Counted from the first letter of the stretch, positions 37,551-51,652 are shown. The stretch is DNA of 64,000 nucleotides from Rusavskia elegans (GCA_011316305.1 SAUG01000060.1:372001-436000); one strand, 5' to 3'. Notes: generated by a model from the letters alone, not told the origin. Made by a program: numbers and translations.

Positions 37551-39178
37551 TAATTTATCTGCTAAATATAGCTAATTAGCTAAAAATCTATATAGTATTA
37601 ATTAGTAATTAATACTATTAAGTAACGCTAATTACTAAATAATTTTTAAAAATTCAGTATATACTAAAAGATTTATTACTAAACATTGGATTTAATATAG
37701 GATTCAATCTAAAGTTATAATAAATTTATTAAAATAACGTAGATTTTATCTGCTTTTTCTACGCGGAAAATGAAACTTTAATAAATATTATTTTATTATC
37801 GAAGATATTCGATAATCTGAAATACGAGCTCTAGTTATTAAACGACGAATTTTTTAAGATAAAATAATATAGTAAAATCGTCAACTTCGATAATATCGAT
37901 TCTATCTTTAGCGAAAGCAGAGAGTACTAAAGTACGACGATTTATTTTTTATTTAATAGTAAATTATTTAGTATCTCTAAAAACGTTTTCTTGTTATTTT
38001 CTTTTCGGAATCGATAACGAATTAGGAAAATCGAACTATCGCGGTTTTATAAATTTAGATCTGAATTATATATTAGATTATTGACATTCCAAATATATAA
38101 TCTTTAATTTATACTATATTTATATTCGGTTATAATCTCGAGAAAAAATAAAACAAGTTTTTAGAATATATTAGAACCAATTGAAAAAAAATAAAATTAA
38201 AGTATATTAGCGAAGATCTAAAAGCTAGAAAACTACTATATATAAAATACTCGGCAGATTATATAGATATTATCAAAACGTTTGTTTCCCCGGCCTAAAA
38301 CGTTTGGAATCATCTGAAACCTCTGTGGCTTTCATCAATTCGATATTATATCAGGTCAAATCCTGACATGTTATTAGAAATCGACAGATAGATTCGAAAT
38401 TTATAAAAGTTTGGCGTCTCGTTTCAATTTAGAACTATCGTATACGTATTATTTTTCAACGTACTAAACGTATTAAACGCGGCTAATCAACATTTAAATA
38501 GCAATTAATCGGCGACGAAAATAGCGTTTAACGGAATTAAAATATATCTTTTATTTTATATCTTTTAAAATTTACTGATACGTCTATAAAGAATTTGAAA
38601 AACTATTATTCTTTTTTTTATAATGATTTTTAATATATCGAATAGGATTAGATATTTTTAAATATTTAAAAAAGATATAAATTAATATAATCTCTTCAAT
38701 TATAGACAATAAACTAATAGTTCAATATATAGATAACTATTATATAATAATACTTTCATTTGAATAATTTTATTATAATAGGAGTTTTCAAAATTTTTAA
38801 ATACCGGTTAACCGTCAGTTCTATATATGATTCAATATTAGTATACTAACGTTATATATACGTTTTAAAAGTAATTATTTTAATTTAATTGATGAAAACT
38901 AAAAAATTATATAAAATTAACTCTAAACTATTCCGTGATATTTCAATAATATAAAGTTTTAAAGATTGTCTAAAATATAACGTAGCCGAAATTTCGTATA
39001 TATATTCTTTATAGTTGCTTTCTCTTTTTTTTTTTACTAGTATCTACTATTTTATCCGATAAATATATATTCCGTAACAACCTTGACTAAATAGGAACAA
39101 CCTTGAAGGAAATGAACGGCTTATATCTTAGGCTTATTTTACATTGGTACTACGAGCAACAGCGGCTGCAGGGTATAA
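37551..39178. other. AT-rich tract with a less mutated patch
   Basis: No gene is seen. 38280-38400 keeps CA/TG (e.g. CTCTGTGGCTTTCATC), as does the stretch after about 39060 leading into the tandem array. Confidence 0.5.
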
Positions 39179-39950
39179 CCGATAGATTAGCAATAATGCC
39201 TCACGCGAAGCTCCACCATACATGAAGGCTAAAACCGTTCCAGCTGATGATCATACGCTGCATCGAGCTGCAGCGTGCGGCCGAGGGCTGACGCGGCCCA
39301 GCGATAGGTTAGCAATAATGCCCACTCGAAGCTCCACCATACATAAAGGCTAAAACCGCTCCAGCTGATGATCATACGCTGCATCGAGCTGCAGCGTGCG
39401 GCCGAGGGCTGACGCGGCCCAGCGATAGGTTAGCAATAATGCCCACTCGAAGCTCCACCATACATAAAGGCTAAAACCGCTCCAGCTGATGATCATACGC
39501 TGCATCGAGCTGCAGCGTGCGGCCGAGGGCTGACGCGGCCCAGCGATAGGTTAGCAATAATGCCCACTCGAAGCTCCACCATACATAAAGGCTAAAACCG
39601 CTCCAGCTGATGATCATACGCTGCATCGAGCTGCAGCGTGCGGCCGAGGGCTGACGCGGCCCAGCGATAGGTTAGCAATAATGCCTCATGCAACCTCCAG
39701 TGTCCCAGCCCCTTAGTTTCGGCAACCCAGCGATAGGTTAGCAATAATGCCTCACGCGAAGCTCCACCTTACATGAAGGCTAAAACCGCTCCAGCTGGTG
39801 ACCATGCGCTGCATCGAGCTGCAGCGTGCGGCCGAGGGCTGACGCGGCCCAGCGATAGGTTAGCAATAATGCCTCACGCGAAGCTCCACCTTACATGAAG
39901 GCTAAAACCGCTCCAGCTGGTGACCATGCGCTGCATCGAGCTGCAGCGTG
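39179..39950. repeat. Tandem array, 121-bp unit, about 6.5 copies
   Basis: Units start at CGATAG/GCGATAG near 39179, 39301, 39422, 39543, 39664 (shortened to 66 bp), 39730 and 39852. The units from 39301, 39422 and 39543 are identical over 121 bp. Each full unit holds the inverted repeat ACGCTGCA-TCGAGC-TGCAGCGT. In the last two units the stem reads GCGCTGCA, which still pairs as G-U in RNA. Composition is balanced and there is no RIP signature although the copies are tandem and nearly identical. No ORF runs through. Confidence 0.9.
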
Positions 39951-40037
39951 CTTGACGTGGCCGTACAACTCAATCAATATCGACTGCTTTGCAGTGTCTT
40001 TTACCTACGCCCACCGATCCTTTAGCCCAGTTGCAGT

Positions 40038-40373
40038 ATGACTACAACACTGTCCAAAGACCAAAAGAGCAAGATCTCGATCCATGGCGGTTACGTGTTG
40101 TCCATTCACTACCCAGAAGCTCTTCCGAAGTGGACAGATATCGGTACAGACGTGAAGCAGACTCTTCTCAAAGATCTGGTGAAGAGACTCGGTGAACAAC
40201 AATGTTCCGACGTAGCCGAATATGCGGGATCACATCAGGAGGAGGTGTTGAAGCTTCTGCAGATTCGATTCAAGTCCATAAAGGATAAGAGGCGAGCAGA
40301 GTCGAAAAAGCAAGCCATAGAACAAGAGGGTCTGAATCCATTCTCTTGTTTGAAATCATGGTATCAGTTCTGA
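40038..40373 (+). CDS. Uncharacterised small protein, 111 aa
   Basis: The ORF starts MTTTLSKDQKSKISIHGGYV shortly after the tandem array. The protein is hydrophilic and mostly helical, with a lysine-rich C-terminal third (IRFKSIKDKRRAESKKQ). No signal peptide, membrane span or known domain is recognised. It may be the first exon of a longer gene: a GTATCAG donor near the stop (codon TG|G) could splice to an AG about 40-50 nt downstream and open about 50 further codons. Normal composition and CA/TG content support real coding DNA, but function is unknown. Confidence 0.5.
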   Translation: MTTTLSKDQKSKISIHGGYVLSIHYPEALPKWTDIGTDVKQTLLKDLVKRLGEQQCSDVAEYAGSHQEEVLKLLQIRFKSIKDKRRAESKKQAIEQEGLNPFSCLKSWYQF

Positions 40374-41619
40374 CCATACATGGGTCACAGCTAGCCCAGC
40401 AGATTCTGCAGCAACCGCCTTATCAGCCACGCTAGCAACATCTCCTCGTTCACTGCTCGAGTAGCCGCCAGCACAGTACACCACTGTGCAGATGTTCGTA
40501 CTGTGGAGGGAGTGTTTTCTGTCTGCTTTCAGTCCGCCTCTGAGTGTTGTTTTTGCATTATTGGCTCATGATTCACCGCAGCTGACTGCGAAAGAATGTG
40601 CCTTTTTTCTTGAATAGCGAAAGCCGATCTTCCATATCCAACAGTTCAATTAAGTAATGAATATACGTCAGACGATGATCGGTATAATACTATCATGCTC
40701 GATTGATCTGTATATCTTCCAAAATACAGCACCCAACCCCAGCGTATGGAAAGTGCCGTCTAGCGCCATATATATAAGCTGCTAAAACTGTATTCAATCT
40801 TAATCTATTATTGTTTATATAGGCCAAGATTTTAATTCACTATTATTTACTAACAATTTTAGTTTAAAATACTCTGCCGCCTTCCTAATCAAAATAAGTA
40901 ATTGAAATCTACGTAGATTTTAATAAATTGTTAGTTATATATTTCTATTATATCGCAGTATGTTCTAAACTAGAAAGTAGATTTTAACTAATTTCGCAAT
41001 ATATTATAATTAAATCCTTTTTAAAAATCGATAATAAATCTACGGACGGAATTAAAAAACCGTTTCTAATATAAATATATGTTTTTTAGATTTACTAGAA
41101 CTAGTTATAGATAAAAACGGCAGTTACTATTAATTTGGATATTAAAAGGTTTTTATATTCTACGATATTAGTATTACGATTGTATAGTCCGATAAATATT
41201 AAATATAAAATTTAACTATATACGTATAATAATAATTATATTAATTCGATATTCGGATAATTCGACTATTGTTATAATATAATATTGATTTTTGATCTAG
41301 ATCTAAAATGAATCTATAATAGATCCAAATTTTAAAAGGTTTTATTATAAATCTAGACTCGGCTAGTTTATAACCTTTCGACTAACGCGTTAATATATAG
41401 AATTTTGATTCTATTTCGCCTTTAATTTATTTTCTTTCTTTTTTATTTTTCGTTCTATAAATAGATCTAATACTACTATATAAGATAATATTATTCTAAT
41501 AGTTCTAGTCTAGTTTTCTAATATTATAAAAGATCTACTATTTTAGTAATATTTCTTTCGTATTAAAATCTCGTTTTAGCTTCTAGTTTTATCTAGATAG
41601 AAAATCTCGATACCTCGAG
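40374..41619. other. Downstream flank grading into AT-rich DNA
   Basis: 40374-40800 has normal composition and may include a 3' exon or UTR of the preceding ORF. From about 40860 the sequence is AT-rich and RIP-like, with nothing recognised. Confidence 0.45.
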
Positions 41620-42060
41620 TTATATAGACTCTAACCCCGAAAAAACCTCTATCTAATAATAGACGGTTACTGTTACCGAATTCTAGCTTATTAAAAATAA
41701 CCTTTAAAGAATCTATAACGAGTTTAAAAAGCTAATAGCTTTTTAAATAATATATAAAACTAATACTATACCTTTTATATTTAACTAATTTTTATTATCT
41801 CTATTATTCAGGCCTACGATATTAGATTTTAACCTTATTATTTACGTTACTATAGCCGTAGTTTAAAATATAATCTAAAATATTTAGAAATATTTTATTC
41901 TAACCTTTCTAGTTATATTGTTTTTATAAACGAAAATTGTTTTTACTTTCCGGTTCGAAAAGATCTTCGATATTTCTAAATATAATAAATAAAGAAATGG
42001 ATTAGATATATAGATATAAAGCTTTATATAAAAGAAAATTATAAATAATAACTAATTTTC
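41620..42060 (+). pseudogene. Gypsy-type gag fragment left of the nested LTR cluster
   Basis: Read through stops, the end of this stretch gives FRFEKIFDISKYNK and a following NGLD, like the start of a retrotransposon Gag (pattern F.D.xxFDGxRxxL). It stops at the LTR starting at 42061. The sequence on the far side of the cluster (53368 on) is gypsy RT and not gag, so the two flanks need not be one uninterrupted element. Confidence 0.35.
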
Positions 42061-42631
42061 TGTTACGTCCACGACTCTATAGAGGCGCGCTAGAAAATTA
42101 GCCGGGTAAACGAGTCTAATTATCTAAAGCCGCCTATAGCCGCTATAGCCGATTTTGATAATAGAAGCTTTTAGCGGACGATCGTCTATCGGTACTATTA
42201 GCTATTTTTACTATATATATCGATTTTTATTCCTATTAAATAGCTTCTCTCGTTAGTTATTAATAGAATTATTAAATACGTTACTATTAATCTTTTTTTA
42301 ATTACTTCTATAACGTAGACGCCTTATAATATTATAACTATATCTTTATAGCTGCGCGGGATTAGTTGTAATAGTTTATACTAGGATTCTTTTACTATTT
42401 AATAGTTCTGACTACGCCTATAGCTATAGCTAGGTTCGAATATAATATCCTTTAACGTGAAAGGATATTATATTTTAACGACTCTAGAAAATAGATAAAA
42501 ATCGAATTTTTTTCTAGCTAATATTACGCGGATAACCCGTAAAAACTTTAGTTAATTTAGGAACTACTTAGAATATTATATTTAAAGAATATATAAAAAA
42601 GTTTAATATCCTTTTAACTAAAAAAACGAAA

Positions 42632-45600
42632 TATAACGTCCCTGTATATTAGAGGGCGTTACGCTCGAGCCTAGCTACAGCCGTGGACGTAGTCCGAGCT
42701 ACTAAATAGTAAAGGAGTCCTAGCGTAGGTTATCGTAACTAATCTTATATACCTATAGAGGTACGGTTACGATATTATAAGGTATCTTCGTTATAAAGTA
42801 ATTAAAAAGAGAATAGTAGAGATATATTTAATAATTATATTAATAACTAATAAAAAAAACTATTTATAGGAGTAATAAGCGATATATATAGTAAAAGTAG
42901 CTATAAGAGCCGACAGGTAGCTGTTTACTAAGAGTCCTACTAGGAGGGGCGGCTATATCGGCTATAGGCGGCTATAGACGATTAGGCTCGCTTATTTAAC
43001 TAATCCTTCTATAGAATCTCTATAGAGTCGCGGATATAATACGGCCCCCTTTATATCGCTTTCCTAAAGCTTTTTAAAGCTTTCTAGACGTATTTAAGGT
43101 ACTTCCTAGGTTTCTAGGTATTTTTTTCGTTAGGGAACCCTTTCTATTTTACTAGGAATTCGTTAGTTTCCTTTCTTTTATCTAAGATTTTCTTAACTTC
43201 GTATTCTTCTCGCTTTTAATAGTACTAATATTTTACTAACGGAATACGATCCGGTACTTTTTTTAGTAATCTAATATAGAATTTAGGAAAAATTCCTATT
43301 ATAGGAAGTTTTAGATATACTATTATCTCCCGAATATCTTAAACTTTAAAAGCTCCTATATATAGCTTATCCAGTTTTCTATCTATTAAGTTTTTCGTTA
43401 TAAGTAAGATTTTATCCCCTTTATTAATATTATAGTACTTTCTCTTTTTATCTAATTTTTATTTAACTCTTTCTTTTACTATTTAAATCCTTATTTTTAC
43501 TTTATCCCAGTTATTTTTTATCCTAGTAATAAAAGATTATACTGCTAGATTCTTTATATTTAAGTATACTTCTCTTCTAATACTCTTATTATAGAGTAAT
43601 TTATTAGGCGTTATTCGGATATCTTCGTTATATAAAAAGTTAATTACTATCTAGGCTATTAGAAGAAGTTAAATCTAATTTTTCCCTTCGTCTAAATAAT
43701 AGATTCTTAGGTAAATTTCTAGTATTTGGTTTATTCTTTCCGTTTATCTATTAGTCTGTAGATAGAAAGATATTAATATTACTTATTCCGCTCCTACTAC
43801 TTATATTAATCCTTTTATAAAGTTCGAGATAAATAGCTTATTTCTATCTAAGATAATCTTTTCCGCGATTCTATTCTCGTAGAATACTATCTGTAGTAAT
43901 AGGAAAGCCAACTGCTCTGCTATTATAATCGTCTTATATAGTATAAATCTTACGTGCTTTATAAGTCCGTTAATAATTATTACTATTATATTATATACGA
44001 CTTATATATACGGGTCGACTAATTCTAGTAATCCCGTAACGAAGTCTAATACGATCTATTAGTACGGTATATCTAGCGTCTGCGTCGGTTAATATTTTCC
44101 TACCGGCCCCTAACGGCTTTTTTTTACTATTATATAATCTAGATAATTCTGGATAAATTCTTCGATATATTTTTTAAATACTGGTATATTAGTATTTTTT
44201 TAAATTCTTTTTAGTATTTTAGTAATACCCTAATATCTAGCTGTCTTCGGATTATACGTTTATCTAATTATATTATTAATTTCTTTTAAAGCTTCTATCC
44301 TTTTAAAAATATCTCCGACTTTTTTTAGTAGAGGTCTAGATATTTTTTTAGCAGCTTCGTAATCTGCTTTTCGGTTTAAAATATCTATAACTATATTATC
44401 GGTACCTTTAATATACCTAATTTTAAAATTATAATAGGTTATTTCTTCTGCCTATTTTATCTATCGTTAGTTTAATTCTTTATCTACTAATAGTAGTAGT
44501 AGGTTCTTATAGTCTATATATACTATTACTTTATAATTGGTTCCGCTTATATAAATTTTCCAGTATATAAAGCTTGCTATAATTACTAGTATTTCTTTAT
44601 CCGTTATTATATAATTAACCTCTACTAGGGTTAATTTCTTTAAATAGTATCTAAGTAGTCTTCCGTTCTAGGAAATATATAATTCTATTACCCTGTCCGA
44701 AGCGTCTATATAGAGGATAATCTATTCTTTTAGGTCGAAAATTACTAAAACTTCCTTAGATATAAAACTTTACTTAAGTTTTTTAAACGCTTCGTTCTAG
44801 ATATATATCTACTAAAAAGGTACGTTATTTTATAGTAAATCGGTAAATAGAACAATTTTCTTTATATAGCCTCCTATTATATTCTAATAGAATCCTATAA
44901 ATTCTAAAAAGCTTTAAATATCTTTTTTATTTCTTAGGACTGGCTATTTTTATATTACCTATAGTTTATTCGCCTCTATAGTAATACTTTCTAGTTTTAT
45001 TATATATCCGAGAAACGTAACTTTTTATTTATAGAATTCTGATTTTTCTTCTTTAACTCTAAAGTTATATTCTCTAAACCTTTATAATACTTAATAAATA
45101 TACTATATATATTCTTCTTTTATTTCCGAAAAGATTAGTACGTCGTCTATATAGACTATAACGAAGATATTAAGATAGTTATATAATATTTTATTAATTA
45201 CGCGTTATAGGGTCGCCGGTATATTTATTAACCTAAAAGGTATAACTAGGTATTCGAAAAGTCTATATTTTATTCTAAACGCGGTTTTCTATTTATTTCT
45301 ATATTTAATCCGTAATAGGTTAAATATATCCTTTAAATTAAATTTTATAAAAAACTTGGCCCGTCCGATTTTATTTTTTAGGTCTATAAAAAGCGGAAGT
45401 AGATATTTATCTTTCTAAATTACTATATTAAGTCTTCTAAAATCGATATAAAGTCGAAGATTACTATTTATCTTTAGAATAAATATAACCGGTTATTTTA
45501 TTTTTAATTTAGAGTATTATATATATCTTCTTTTAAGATTATAAATAATATATTATTTTAATACTTTCGATTATTTATTATTTAATTTATAGATTAGTCT

Positions 45601-46601
45601 AGCTTTTAGTTTTTCCGGCTCTATTATAATAATTTTATAGTCTTCCTAAGTATAAGCCGGTAAAGGTAACCTTCTTTCCGGTTCTTTTAATATATCCTAG
45701 AATTTTTTAAAAAGTTATAGAATTTTATCTATAGTAGCTAATTCTCCTTTAGTCTACTATTTCCGAATAAAGGTTTTATATACTTTCTATATCTCGGCTA
45801 TCCTTTTAGGTATATTAAAAAAATAGTTTCCTATTTTTATTTATATTATTTTCTAAACGATTTCTAGATTCTATAATATAAGCTATAGAATACCTAGATA
45901 GATATCCCTTTATATTTTTATAATATCGAAAATAATCCTTTCTTTATATCTATTACTTTATATCTATAGGGGTTTAGTCTAATACTTAACTCTAATATAC
46001 CCTATCTTATTAATAGTTCCTATAAAGTAAGGTTCCGTTTTCCTAATTAAAGGGACGCTAAACCTTTTTATATATTCTTCTAATATAATATTCTAAGTAG
46101 TTCCTAAGTTAACTAAAGCCTCTATAGGTCGTCTAAATAACGTTAGTTAGATAAAAATCCGATTTTTATCTATCTTCCGGAGTCGTTAAAATATAACGTC
46201 CCTATATATTAGAAGGTGTTACGCTCGAGCCTAGCTATAGCTATAGATATAGTCCGAGCTACTAAATAGTAAAAGAGTCCTAGTATAGGTTATCGTAATT
46301 AATCCTATATACCCGCAGAAGTACGGTTACGATATTACGAGGTATCTTCGTTATAAAGTAATTAAAAAGAGAATAGTAGAGATATATTTAATAATTATAT
46401 TAATAACTAATAAGAGAAACTATTTATAGGAATAATAAGTAATATATATAGTAAGAATAGCCGTAAAGGCCGATAGGTAGCCGTCTATTAAAAGTCCTAC
46501 TAGGAAGGGCGGCTATATCGGCTATAGGCGGCTATAGACAATTAGGCTCGCTTGTCTAACCAATCCTTCTATGGAACCTCTGTGGAGTCGCGGACGTAAC
46601 A
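42632..46601 (-). mobile_element. Pol-only LTR element B, minus strand, inserted in element A
   Basis: The LTRs at 42632-43041 and 46192-46601 (410 bp each) are flanked by a perfect 5-bp target duplication CGAAA (42627-42631 and 46602-46606). On the minus strand the order is protease (RPIEALVNLGTT near 46125), RT with an intact YIDD (45142-45153), RNase H, integrase, and a chromodomain near 43080-43160 (EFLVK-stop-KGFPNEKNT). The protease region starts within about 60 nt of the 5' LTR, so there is no room for gag. Many TGG codons are now TAG. Confidence 0.85.
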
Positions 46602-48302
46602 CGAAACTTTATTTTATACGAATTTCTAATAAAATAAAGGTCGTTAGAATTAAATATTTAATTAAATCTCTATAGATACGAAATAATAGATATAAAAAAA
46701 AGATTTTTTTAATATTATAAAAATATAAGAGGATATCTATTTAGATATCCTATAGTTTATATTATAGAATCTAGAAACTATTTAGAAAATAATATAGATA
46801 TAAATAGAAAACTATCTATTTAATATATCTAAAAGGATAACCGAGATATAAAAAGTATATTATATTTTTATTCGAAAATAATAGATTAAAAAAGAAATTA
46901 CTATTACGTATAAAATTCTATAACTATTTAAATATTTCTAGAATAAATTAAAAGAACCGGAAGGAAGATTACTTTTACCGGTTTATATATAGGAAAATTA
47001 TAAAATTATTATTATAGATCCTAATAAACTAAAAACTAAATCGATTTAAAGATTAAATAATAAATAATTAAAAATACTATAATAGTATATTAATTATAAT
47101 TTTAAACGAGGATATATATGCTATTTTAAATTAAAATTAGAATAACCGATAATATTTATTTTAAAAAAAAAATAGAAATTTCCGATTCTATTTTATTTTA
47201 GATAATTTAATATAGTAATATAAAAAGATAAATACTTTCTATTTTTTTTAATAGACCTTAAAAATAGAATTAAAAGAACTAAGTAGTTAATAAAACTTAA
47301 TCTATAGAACGTATTTAATTTCTTAAAAATTAAAAAAAGAGATAAATAGAAAATAGTATTTAGAATAAAATATAGATTATTTAAATATTTAGTAATACCT
47401 TTCGGATTAATAAACGCTTTTATAACCCTATAATAGATAGTTTATAAAGTATTATACGACTATCTATAAATTTTTATTATAGTCTATCTAAATAACGTAT
47501 TAATATTTTCTAAAATAAAAGAGAAATATAATTAATATATCTATAAAGTATTTTAAAGGTTCCGAAAATATAATTTTAAAATTAAAAAAAAGATCAGAAT
47601 TCTTTAAAAAAGAGGTTATATTTCTAGAATATATAATCGAACTAGGAAGTATTACTATAAAAGTAAATAAACTTTAGATAATAAAGAAATAACTACTTTT
47701 AAAAAATAAAAAAGATATCTAAAACTTTTTAGATTTTACTAGATTTTATTAAAATATAATAGGAGAATATATAAAAAAAGACGGTTTCTTTAATAGATTT
47801 TCTATAAAACGATAAGATATTCTAGTAGATAAAAATAGAAAATAAATTATTTAAAAGACTTAAATAAAGCTTTATAAATAAAGAAGCTTTAGATATATTC
47901 GATCTAAAAAAATAAATTATAATTTATATAAATATATCGGATAGAAGCCTAGATTTATATATAGTATAAAAAGATATACTATTAAAATACTATTTAAAGA
48001 AATTAATACTAGCTAAAGTTAATTATATAACGATAGATAAAAAAATATTAGCTAATATTATATACGTCGTATATTAGAAAATATATATAATAGAAATATT
48101 GAAAAAAGTAATAATTTATACTAATTATAAATATCTTTTATTACTTTTATTTAATAAAGGACTTAACTAGAGATAAATAAAGTAGTTAGAAAAAAATATC
48201 TATTATAACTTCGAAATACGATATATTAAAAATACGGAAAATACTATTATAGATATTTTAAATCGAAAAGTATATTATAAAGCTATAGAAAAAATAAAGA
48301 GA

Positions 48303-51300
48303 TATTACGTCCCTGTATATCAGAAAACGTTACGTTCGAGTCTAGCTACAACCGTGGACGTAATCCGAGCTACTAAATAGTAAGGGAGTCCTAGTATAGA
48401 TTATTATAACTAATCCTATATAGCCGTAGAGGTACGGTTATAATATTATAAAGTATCTTTATTACGAGGTAATTAAGAAGAGAATAGTAGTAATATATTT
48501 AATAATTATATTAACGATTAACGAAAGAAACTATCTATAGAAAAAATAAGTAATATATATAGTAAAAATAGCTATAAGGGCCGACAGGTAGCCGCCTACT
48601 AAAAGTCCCGTTAGGAAGAACGGCTAAGGCGGCTATAGGCGGCTATAGGCGGCTATAGATAATTAGGCTCGTTTACCTAACTAATCTTCTAGAAAACCTC
48701 TATAGAATTATAGACGTAATACGGCCCTCCCTATATTGCTTTTTATCTAGCGTAAAAACCGTATATAGGGTATAAAAAGGATCTTTTTTTCCTTCTTTTT
48801 CTTTCTTTCTTTAATATCTTTATTATACGTTCTTAAAGGGGAAATCGACTAAAATCTTTTTATTATATCTAGTTAAAAGGAGTTATAATACCTTTTCTCT
48901 ATTCTTTATATACTCGTAATCTTTTAAAAGAATATAAAGTCGAGGTTAGTAGTAATATTTATAATAAATATACTCGGGTTTAGAAATCGTTTAATTTTCT
49001 AATATCTAATATTACTTATATATTAAATCTTTTATTTTCTTTATTCTACTAACCTTTATAGGGAAGCGTTTTAAAAATAAAAAAAATAAACTTCGTTCTA
49101 ATATCGCGGGTATTTTTAATAAATATTCCGAGGCTTACCGTCGGATTAAGTCCTTTTTTAATTCTAAAAAGGAAATTCGTAATAAATATTTAGTCTAGGA
49201 ATTCGATTTCCGCCGACTTTTTAATAAATAAAAGTATTTTATTACCTATTATCGCGCTTTAGATAAGTATAAAAGTAATTTTATTATTTAGAAATAACGC
49301 GTACTTTCTAGGCTTAATAAATTTAATAATCCGGTTATATTTTATTCCTCCGTTAGTTTACGCTAGCTGCGTAAAAGATATCTATTAAATTAATACCTGG
49401 TTTTAGTTTAGATAGTCTAGAATAATTTTTAAGAGATTTTAATTTCTCTTAGCCTATAGAAAGTATAGGATTCTAAAGAAGATCTAATAAAAGGTTTTTT
49501 TACTATTATTTTTATATACTCCGGGTTATATATCTATTTTATAAGTTATTTCTAATTTTTCTAATAGTTCTATTAAATCTTATTTCTTAGTAACTAATTC
49601 GTCCTATAATAATAAAGACGGATATTAATCGAATTTTTTATTTCTAGATTAAGCGCTAAATATTAGGTCCGGCGTTCCTTTATTCTAGTCTATTTAATTT
49701 AGTTCGTAGTATTCGATTTTATCTATAGCTTTAACTATACTTTAGTATATTTTTTTAATATAGTTTATCTATAGCTATTAAATTATTTCTCTACTTTTAT
49801 TATATTTTCTAGTAAGTTATTAAAGGAGGTAATAGTATTCTTTCTAAATATTTATTTTCTAAACTTTTCCGCTTTCTTTAAATTTAGTATCTAAATCTTT
49901 AATATTCTTATAGTTTATTATTAAAGCTTCGTCTACTTCTTTATATAAGAGATTTTTATAGGCTAGAAGATATATTATTTATAGTTCTATTTTTTTACCG
50001 ATAGTACTTTTTTCTATTAGTTTTTCTAAAATTAATTCTTTCTACTTGTTTCCTAAAATAATATAATTTCTCTAACTTTCGATTATAGTAAAATTTATTA
50101 ATTTAATTAGTCTATATTTTATTTTAACTTCGATATTAAGGATTTTATTATTTTTTATTATTTATCTATAGAGGTATTTTTTAATTTTATTATAAAATCC
50201 TTTAGTAATTTTATTATCTTCTTTTCTATTTATAAAAGCTATTATTTATTAACCTCCGATTTCAGTTTTAAGTATTACTATAAGAGATTTTTTAGTTTTA
50301 TATAGTTTAAAATCGAATACTAGTTTTATTTCTCGCGTTTTTTTTAGTTTTTTAGGGTACTATCCTGTCCCTTCCTTATCCGATAGATAGATAGGATAAT
50401 TATTATTATAATAGGCTGACTAGCTTTTTACTATATACTTATTAGATACTTCTTTTATTATTTTAAAAAGTATTCGATTATTTTAGTTATCTTTTTAGTT
50501 AGGTAATTTTTCTTAAAATATCCTATTTTTCTATATAAGTAATAAGCTTTAGTTCGGAATCTTCTAGTCTCGGTAGTATTAAATTCTATCGGTTTTTTTC
50601 TAGGTTTTTTCTTAGCGGATTCTATTTTATTAAACGTCTATTTATTTAAGTATATTTTATATTACCTAGTATCGATCTTTATTATAAACTCGATAAAATC
50701 TACTAATAAATCTAGTTCTTTAATTACTATTATAGCTTCTTTAACTTTTATCTAAAATCTTTTATAGAAATAGGCTTTTAGAACTAAGTCTTCCTAGTCT
50801 ATTTTATAAGCTAATATTCTAAACTAAATAGCGTAAATAGCTACCGACTTCTACTATTTTAGAACTATTAGTCTCCTACCTATTACTCTATCCTTATTAT
50901 TATTTCTAAAGGCTTTTTTTATAGCTATAATAAGATTATCGAAAGTATAGAAGATCTATAATATTTTATCTTCTTTTTATTTTTTAGAGTTATCGAGATA
51001 ATTTTCTATTCGAGGCTATACCTAATTAAAGGCAGCCCTTTCTAGATATAATATTATTAATAGAACCTTAACTATTTTATTTAGAAATTGGTTTATATAT
51101 AATACGAAGTAGATATTTATCTAAATAATCTATAGTTTTAAGGATTTTTTATCTCTTTTATAGATATTTAGTATTACTATTTTAATAGTATCGCTTCGAT
51201 CTATAGGTCGAGATAATAAGACTAATATAATAAGTTATTAAAATATTATAATTTTATATATTAGAAGGCGTTACGCTCGAGCCTAGCTATAGCCGTAGAT

Positions 51301-51652
51301 ATAGTCCGAACTACTAAATAGTAAAGAAGTCTTAGTATAGATTATTATAACTAATCCTATTTAGCCGTAGAGGTACGATTACGATATTACGAGGTATCTT
51401 TATTATAAAATAATTAAAAAGAGAATAGTAGAGACGTATTTAATAATTATATTAATAACTAACGAACGAAATTATCTATAGGAGTAATAAGCGATATATA
51501 TAGTAAAAATAGCTATAAAGGCCGACAGGTAGCCGCCTACTAAAAGTCCCGTTAAGAGGAGCGGCTATAGCGGCTATAGGCGGCTATAGATAATTAGGCT
51601 CGCTTGCCTAACCAATTTTCCAAGGAACCTCTATAGAGTCGTGGACGTAATA
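48303..51652 (-). mobile_element. Gag-only LTR element 4, minus strand, inserted in element A
   Basis: The LTRs at 48303-48721 and 51244-51652 flank 2.5 kb. Gag on the minus strand includes a knuckle near 50505-50545 (YYLYRKIGYFKKNY), exactly C-x2-C-x4-H-x4-C with every ligand now Tyr. No pol motif is seen. The LTR at 48303 is about 8-10 bp longer because of an extra GGCGGCTATA subrepeat near 48621-48660. The flanks AGAGA and ATAGA differ at one base, so the target duplication is unproven. Confidence 0.8.

Noticed and set aside
39179..39950. CRISPR-like array
   Set aside because: The unit is 121 bp with no distinct spacers, in a fungal context. It is a plain tandem repeat.
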